Source of the DNA: Anaerolineales bacterium
Lineage (GTDB): Bacteria > Chloroflexota > Anaerolineae > Anaerolineales > UBA11858
Reading direction: 5' to 3'
Assembly: GCA_015485245.1 (NCBI GenBank)
Contig: WFTY01000453.1
Span: 1-11,005, forward strand
DNA: 11,005 nt
The number at the start of each line of letters is the position of its first letter. The first letter of the stretch is position 1. A program made the position numbers and the translations under genes. This document shows, piece by piece, positions 7,977 to 11,005 of this stretch. The notes beneath the pieces are model-generated. The model had not been told where the DNA came from, made no database searches, and saw only the letters and a program-made list of their open reading frames with translations.

Positions 7977-8234
7977 TCAGATGAGTTGCAGGGTGAACTG
8001 GATGGCCAGCAGCACCAGGGCAGCCAGCAGCGCCAGGTAAGCCAGGGCGCGTAGCAGGCCGCTGGCCAGTACGGTGCGTCCATGCTGATGATGGAGATCT
8101 CTGCCGCCGGCCAGTTCGCGCAGGTTCTCTGTCTCGATGCCTTGCTGCTGATACCACCAGGCGCGTTGACAGAACAGGTAAGTGCTGATCTCCGAGGCGC
8201 GAATACTACGCATGCCGGTCTGTGGGTTGTTCAT
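7977..8234 (-). CDS. Cas4-like N-terminal segment with membrane helix (N-terminal half of a split protein)
   Basis: This 85-residue protein matches the start of Cas4/Dna2-type nucleases. ASEISTYLFCQRAWWY (residues 13-28) is the typical first-cysteine motif, with C22 as the expected iron-sulfur ligand. GGRDLHHQHG (43-52) fits the histidine motif (H48 or H49). Residues about 57-83 are a hydrophobic membrane helix, and the protein then stops at TGA (7977-7979). The next gene begins seven bases later with another membrane helix and the rest of the nuclease, in the +1 frame. The two products together would form one nuclease with a two-helix membrane hairpin inserted between its N-terminal motifs and catalytic core. 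Two starts are possible: ATG at 8234 (29-base overlap with the translin-family gene) or ATG at 8213 (8-base overlap). Neither has a good Shine-Dalgarno sequence, and the shorter form keeps all motifs. Confidence 0.78.
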   Translation of the reverse strand: MNNPQTGMRSIRASEISTYLFCQRAWWYQQQGIETENLRELAGGRDLHHQHGRTVLASGLLRALAYLALLAALVLLAIQFTLQLI

Positions 8235-8880
8235 CCCCGGCGAGGCGGGCGATTTGATTTTCGAAGACCTGGAGGCGTTGCTCCAGACGTTGCTGGCGCA
8301 GGCTCATCGTCAGATCGCCGCGGGTGCGCTCCATCAGGCTGCGCAGCACGTCGGTCAGACGGCGGAGACCGCCGGTGATGGCGTCGGGGTAATCCATGGT
8401 CACCAGGACGGCGTAAATCTCGTCCATGCAGTCGAGCAGGCGGTCGGCTTCGGCGGCGTTGTTGTGGCGCAGCACGTCCAGGCAGCGACGGCGCAGTTCG
8501 CCAGCGGCTTCGGCCAGCCCTTTGATGTAGGCCACGGGGTCAACGCCCAGGTCTTCCGGCGCGGGTAGCGGCTGGTTGTTAATCAGCGCCAGGGTGAGGT
8601 GCGCTTCGGCGTATTCCTTCAAGGCGTCCTGGGTGTACCCGGCGTGATACAGGTCAGGGTGTGCCTGGGCGTGTTGGCGCAGTTCGAGCGCCAGCGCCTT
8701 TGCCTCGGTGAGATGCTGTTGGGCCAGGTCGATTTCCTCGCGGTGCACGGCGCGGATGGCGTGAGCGCAGTGACGCGTCAGGTAGCGCGCTTGTTTGAGC
8801 ATTTGATCGCGCACCTGGGTGCGGGTCTCAAACGCCTGGTGGATCGTCTCGATGATGGCATCGAATTCTGGAGTGCTCAT
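8206..8880 (-). CDS. Translin/TRAX-family nucleic-acid-binding protein
   Basis: The 224-residue all-helical protein resembles the translin family (COG2178-like). In eukaryotes translin and TRAX form the C3PO endoribonuclease; archaea and some bacteria have single homologues. Family features include a basic helix TRTQVRDQMLKQARYLTRH (residues 19-37) and IRAVHREE (42-49). DPVAYIKGLAEAAGELRRR (114-132) corresponds to VDYLLGVADLTGELMR of human TRAX. DYPDAITGGLRR (163-174) and ERTRGDLT (184-191) follow. The two TRAX catalytic glutamates (EYVEA) are matched by E89 and E92 in KEYAEA. The third acidic residue, an aspartate in TRAX, is glutamate here (E124), so nuclease activity is possible but unproven. 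The start overlaps the DUF3467 stop by four bases (ATGA, 8877-8880) and the end overlaps the Cas4-like gene, so the three are probably co-translated. Homologues are sometimes mislabelled as haloacid dehalogenase. Confidence 0.85.
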   Translation of the reverse strand: MSTPEFDAIIETIHQAFETRTQVRDQMLKQARYLTRHCAHAIRAVHREEIDLAQQHLTEAKALALELRQHAQAHPDLYHAGYTQDALKEYAEAHLTLALINNQPLPAPEDLGVDPVAYIKGLAEAAGELRRRCLDVLRHNNAAEADRLLDCMDEIYAVLVTMDYPDAITGGLRRLTDVLRSLMERTRGDLTMSLRQQRLEQRLQVFENQIARLAGDEQPTDRHA

Positions 8881-9191
8881 TTCTTGGGCGGGCGGAACAG
8901 ATTTTCGGCCAGCGAGGTGCCGCCGGGAATGGTGATGGGGCCAAACTTGGCCTCGTATTTGGCGATGTTATCTCCCAGGGCGTTGTAGAACAACTTGGCG
9001 CTGAGCGGGCTCATCATCACGCGACTTTGCACCTCTGCGGGCGGGCCACCGGGCAGGATGAGGGCGAAATCGGTGATGATCTCTGATGGCGAATGGGTGA
9101 TGCGCGCCAGGTTGACATAGACTGGTTTCAAGTGTTCGGGAATTTTCAACGTCAGCGGTCGCTGTTCGGGTTGTTGCGGCTTTTCTGCCAT
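8877..9191 (-). CDS. DUF3467 family protein
   Basis: The 104-residue protein fits DUF3467. The features are YVNLARITHSPSEIITDFAL (residues 25-44), then LPGGPPAEVQSRVMMSPLSA and a C-terminal helix containing LGDNIAKYEAKFG. The family is small, soluble and of unknown function; it is common in bacteria and some archaea. The first 15 residues are proline- and glutamine-rich and probably disordered. GGAG (9200-9203) lies eight bases before the ATG at 9191 and supports the start. The gene follows ssb after 69 bases, a gap that holds a strong hairpin, and it overlaps the translin-family gene by four bases. A role with DNA or RNA is suggested only by these neighbours. Confidence 0.88.
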   Translation of the reverse strand: MAEKPQQPEQRPLTLKIPEHLKPVYVNLARITHSPSEIITDFALILPGGPPAEVQSRVMMSPLSAKLFYNALGDNIAKYEAKFGPITIPGGTSLAENLFRPPKK

Positions 9192-9214
9192 GATGATCGC
9201 TCCAGGATTGGCTG

Positions 9215-9239
9215 GGGGGACGGGGTTATCCCGTCCCCC
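9215..9239 (-). other. Strong GC-rich hairpin between ssb and the DUF3467 gene
   Basis: GGGGGACGGG (9215-9224) and CCCGTCCCCC (9230-9239) form a perfect 10-bp stem with a 5-base loop. On the minus strand no U tract follows, so it is not a standard intrinsic terminator. It begins 21 bases after the ssb stop codon and ends 11 bases before the ribosome-binding site of the next gene. It may protect the ssb message from 3' decay or partly uncouple ssb from the downstream genes. Confidence 0.6.
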
Positions 9240-9260
9240 GGTTTGGCGGTTTGATCGGAT

Positions 9261-9671
9261 TTAGAAGGGGATTTCGTCCTCGGATTCCGCGGCTGGGGCG
9301 TCGCCGGAGAAGGCGGCATCTTCGGAGCGCGAGGAGAGGAATTTGACTTCCATAGCCGTGATCTCGAAGGATGCCCGCGGCTGCCCATCGTTGCCCGTCC
9401 AGATGCGCGGGCCGCCGGTCGCCGGGTCAGGGTTGAGGCGTCCTTCCACCAGCACTTTGCGACCTTTGCGCAGGTACTGGTTGCACACCTCGGCCAGCTT
9501 GCCCCAGGCGCTGACGCGGAACCAGGCGGTCTCGTCAACTTGCGTGCCGTCTCCGGCGGTGTAGCGGCGATTGGTCGCCACGCTGAAATTGGTAACTGCC
9601 TGCCCGGAGGGGGTGTAGCGCATCTGGGGGTCGTTGCCCAGGTTGCCTGCAATGATAACTTTTTGGTACAT
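9261..9671 (-). CDS. ssb: Single-stranded DNA-binding protein
   Basis: SSB coats single-stranded DNA during replication, recombination and repair, and recruits partner proteins through its C-terminal tip. The 136-residue product begins MYQKVIIAGNLGNDPQMRYT, a classic SSB start. The OB fold (about residues 1-105) includes the conserved ETAWFRVSAWGKLAE. The tail is short and acidic and ends SEDEIPF, close to the canonical DDDIPF tip. The start ATG at 9671 is supported by a strong Shine-Dalgarno sequence, AAAGGAG (9679-9685), seven bases upstream. A leader of about 85 bases with a candidate promoter and SOS-like palindrome precedes it. In bacteria ssb often sits with rpsF and rpsR; here it instead heads a run of DUF3467, translin-family and Cas4-like genes. 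Confidence 0.97.
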   Translation of the reverse strand: MYQKVIIAGNLGNDPQMRYTPSGQAVTNFSVATNRRYTAGDGTQVDETAWFRVSAWGKLAEVCNQYLRKGRKVLVEGRLNPDPATGGPRIWTGNDGQPRASFEITAMEVKFLSSRSEDAAFSGDAPAAESEDEIPF

Positions 9672-9678
9672 AGTCTTT

Positions 9679-9685
9679 CTCCTTT
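9679..9685 (-). promoter_or_regulatory. Strong ribosome-binding site of ssb
   Basis: AAAGGAG on the minus strand lies seven bases before the ATG at 9671. It is the best Shine-Dalgarno match in the window, in contrast with the weak or absent sites of most neighbours, and fits high expression of SSB. Confidence 0.85.
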
Positions 9686-9763
9686 CAGTTTGCGGTGAGT
9701 GGCCTGTGGTTCTGTTTGCTGGCGAACACCGTCAGCCGCAGTGCCTGTTGAACTCACCCGTAG

Positions 9764-9779
9764 ATTAGAACAATTGTAC
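9764..9779 (-). promoter_or_regulatory. Candidate ssb promoter -10 overlapping an SOS-box-like palindrome
   Basis: The minus strand has TCTAAT (9764-9769), five of six matches to a -10 box, about 93 bases before the ssb start. No good -35 is present. Overlapping it, GAACAATTGTAC (plus strand, 9768-9779) resembles the GAAC-N4-GTTC operator bound by Gram-positive-type LexA, with one mismatch in the second half. Placement over the -10 is what repression would need. Whether LexA of this organism recognises this motif is unknown. Confidence 0.3.
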
Positions 9780-9800
9780 TCGAATTTTTTCGCCCCTACC

Positions 9801-10790
9801 TTAAACTTCTGCCCGCCAGGCACGCGCCTGCCGGAAGAAGGGCCGGAGCGGATGCAGCTCGCGGACGAGCAAGCCGAGGTTTGCCGTGCTGGTGCGGGGA
9901 TACTGATAGACGCGACTGCCTGCCGGGATGCGGCGCGCTCGCCCCTCAAACTCGCGGCGGGAGATCAACCCGGTGAAATAGATTTCCATGCCGTAGACCC
10001 AGATATTGCGCCATTGCTGAGGTTCTACGATGTGAATCTCTTTCAGCTCGGGGCTGTGGATCCCCAGCGGGCCATCGAGGAGGGAATCGGGGTGGATGTA
10101 GTAGAGGGCAGCGAAGTCAGCTTCAGTGGTGACGCGTTTCCCCGGCGGGAGGGGAACCTTCACCTGTTGAAATTCCCCCTCTCCCGCCAGCCCGCCAAGT
10201 TCCACGGTGAGGGGGCGCTCTCCACCGTTTTTGAGAGCCAGCGTCCCCAGGGTGGCTGATCCTTCTTGGTGAACCCAGGCCGCGGGCAGAAGATGAATCA
10301 AGTGAACAGGCTGACCACGAGCGAGAGCTTTCTTCATTTGAGACGGGCTTTCGGCCGTCAGCGCGGCCAGGAAGGCGAAGATGTAAACATCCTCCGGCCG
10401 CAGCCTGGAGTGCTCAAACTGATCGCGCGGCACCAGGGCGTGGGCGCGGAGCAATTGTTCCGGCTGGCGGCGAATTGCACGGATGCGTTTTTTGTGGGTG
10501 AGCAGAAAGCTTTTGATATCGCAACGCCGCCCGCCGATGGCGATGTCGTAGCGGTCGGGTTGGGTGAACGGTGTGCCCCCCAGGATGTTGTAAGGGATCT
10601 CCTCTTGCTCCAGGTAGCGGCGCAGGGCGAGTTCAACGGCTATCCCGGCGATGATGCGTTGCAGCCGCCGAACCGGCTTGCTGTGCATGCGGTTGAAGGT
10701 GAAGTGCAGCGAGCGGCAGGCGTAAGCGATCCCATCGGCGATCAACTCCGGGGTGCAGGAGAGGTAGATGAAATCGGCGGCTTTCAACAT
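9801..10790 (-). CDS. Possible PD-(D/E)XK-type nuclease, family not recognised
   Basis: I do not recognise this 329-residue protein as a named family. Residues 40-95 resemble a PD-(D/E)XK nuclease core. A helix contains E53 (GIAVELALRRYLEQEEIPY), then come PDRYDIAIGG (P78, D79, D82) and CDIKS (D91-I-K93). That is the E, D, (D/E)xK order seen in many restriction and repair nucleases. A long basic stretch follows (KKRIRAIRRQPEQLLRAH, about 100-117). The rest, from about residue 130, has mixed beta-like segments, such as GQPVHLIHLLPAAWVHQEG, and no obvious motif. There is no signal peptide. The upstream partial gene ends seven bases before the ATG at 10790, and ssb follows after 129 bases. Restriction, repair or defence roles are all possible; the assignment rests on motif spacing alone. 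Confidence 0.6.
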   Translation of the reverse strand: MLKAADFIYLSCTPELIADGIAYACRSLHFTFNRMHSKPVRRLQRIIAGIAVELALRRYLEQEEIPYNILGGTPFTQPDRYDIAIGGRRCDIKSFLLTHKKRIRAIRRQPEQLLRAHALVPRDQFEHSRLRPEDVYIFAFLAALTAESPSQMKKALARGQPVHLIHLLPAAWVHQEGSATLGTLALKNGGERPLTVELGGLAGEGEFQQVKVPLPPGKRVTTEADFAALYYIHPDSLLDGPLGIHSPELKEIHIVEPQQWRNIWVYGMEIYFTGLISRREFEGRARRIPAGSRVYQYPRTSTANLGLLVRELHPLRPFFRQARAWRAEV

Positions 10791-10796
10791 GCGGTC

Positions 10797-11005
10797 TCAC
10801 TCGTTGCGGAATTGCAGACAGTAGTGGTGGACGGTGTTGCTCACCCAGGCGTTGCCCATTCCGTAAGGGAACAGGCGGATGTTATCTTGGCACCAGATTT
10901 TCTCGTCTTTGAGGGCGTAAACCGTTCCCAGGCGTTTGCCCAAATCCCAGGCCAGGGGATAGAGTCGCCCTCCTTTTTTTACGTTTTTAACGATGATGGT
11001 GAGGT
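10797..11005 (-). CDS. Hypothetical protein, C-terminal fragment
   Basis: The last 68 residues of a gene entering from the right edge are visible, ending YCLQFRNE and TGA (10797-10799). The segment has aromatic and basic residues (LYPLAWDLGKRLG, KIWCQDNIRLFPYG) but no motif I recognise. The start lies outside the window. Its stop is only six bases before the ATG of the possible nuclease gene, so the two are probably co-transcribed and may work together. The reading frame was traced directly from the sequence because no start codon is present. Confidence 0.6.
   Translation of the reverse strand, partial: LTIIVKNVKKGGRLYPLAWDLGKRLGTVYALKDEKIWCQDNIRLFPYGMGNAWVSNTVHHYCLQFRNE

Noticed and set aside
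7970..8083. Upstream extension of the Cas4-like C-terminal gene to a start at 8083
   Set aside because: The added 38 residues are rich in Trp, Cys and Pro, and come from reading the membrane helix of the overlapping gene in another frame. The ATG at 7969 has a Shine-Dalgarno sequence.
7460..8234. CRISPR-Cas locus, because of the Cas4-like motifs
   Set aside because: No repeat-spacer array and no cas1, cas2 or effector genes are present. Cas4-like nucleases occur widely outside CRISPR loci.
9781..9792. CGAATTTTTTCG as a terminator of the nuclease-like gene
   Set aside because: The stem is only 4 bp and AT-rich in the middle; it is too weak to terminate.
9152..9949. A 265-codon minus-strand frame across ssb and its leader
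   Set aside because: It overlaps ssb in a different frame, spans the ssb promoter region, and is of low-complexity Ser/Pro/Arg composition.
9699..10259. A 186-codon plus-strand open frame
   Set aside because: It runs antisense to the nuclease-like gene and into the ssb leader; no domain is recognisable and all supported neighbours are on the other strand.
10971..10985. A7 run followed by GGAGGG on the minus strand as a programmed -1 frameshift site or an internal start
   Set aside because: No start codon lies at a suitable distance after GGAGGG, and the zero frame continues normally to its stop, so no frameshift is needed. The gene is too incomplete to judge.

Overview
The window is a compact stretch of bacterial chromosome in which every supported gene lies on the minus strand, so transcription runs from high to low coordinates. 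The gene repertoire suggests a member of the Chloroflexota, probably Anaerolineae or a related class. The reasons are a giant SARP/BTAD-type ATPase-TPR regulator, a DUF3467 protein, a bacterial translin-family protein, a B-box-type zinc finger on a small membrane protein, a membrane-linked Cas4-like nuclease and a fairly high GC content. This placement is inferred from gene content and was not tested with a phylogenetic marker.

In transcription order, the window opens with the C-terminal end of an unrecognised protein (10797-11005) and a 329-residue protein with a PD-(D/E)XK-like nuclease signature (9801-10790). A 129-base gap holds a candidate promoter and an SOS-box-like palindrome. It is followed by ssb (9261-9671), a 10-bp perfect hairpin, and a tight run of four genes: DUF3467 (8877-9191), translin/TRAX family (8206-8880), and a Cas4-like nuclease divided over two reading frames (7977-8234 and 7460-7969). 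Next come NAD kinase (6554-7423, with a TATAAT box just upstream), a zinc-finger/membrane protein (6021-6557) and recN (4254-5984). An intrinsic terminator (about 4141-4169) closes this unit.

Below that is a separately transcribed SARP-like regulator of about 1200 residues (454-4071) with its own candidate terminator (263-318). The first 79 codons of a class A penicillin-binding protein (1-238) run off the left edge.

Functionally the centre of the window is rich in nucleic-acid proteins: SSB, RecN, a possible nuclease, a translin-type RNA/DNA-binding protein and a Cas4-like exonuclease. The most interesting signal is the Cas4-like protein. Its first cluster cysteine and its histidine motif are on a small protein ending in a membrane helix. 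Its catalytic D-ExK core and the other three cysteines are on the next protein, which begins with a membrane helix. The two would have to pair, or be fused by frameshifting, to give a complete iron-sulfur nuclease. No CRISPR array, tRNA, rRNA, insertion sequence or phage gene was seen.
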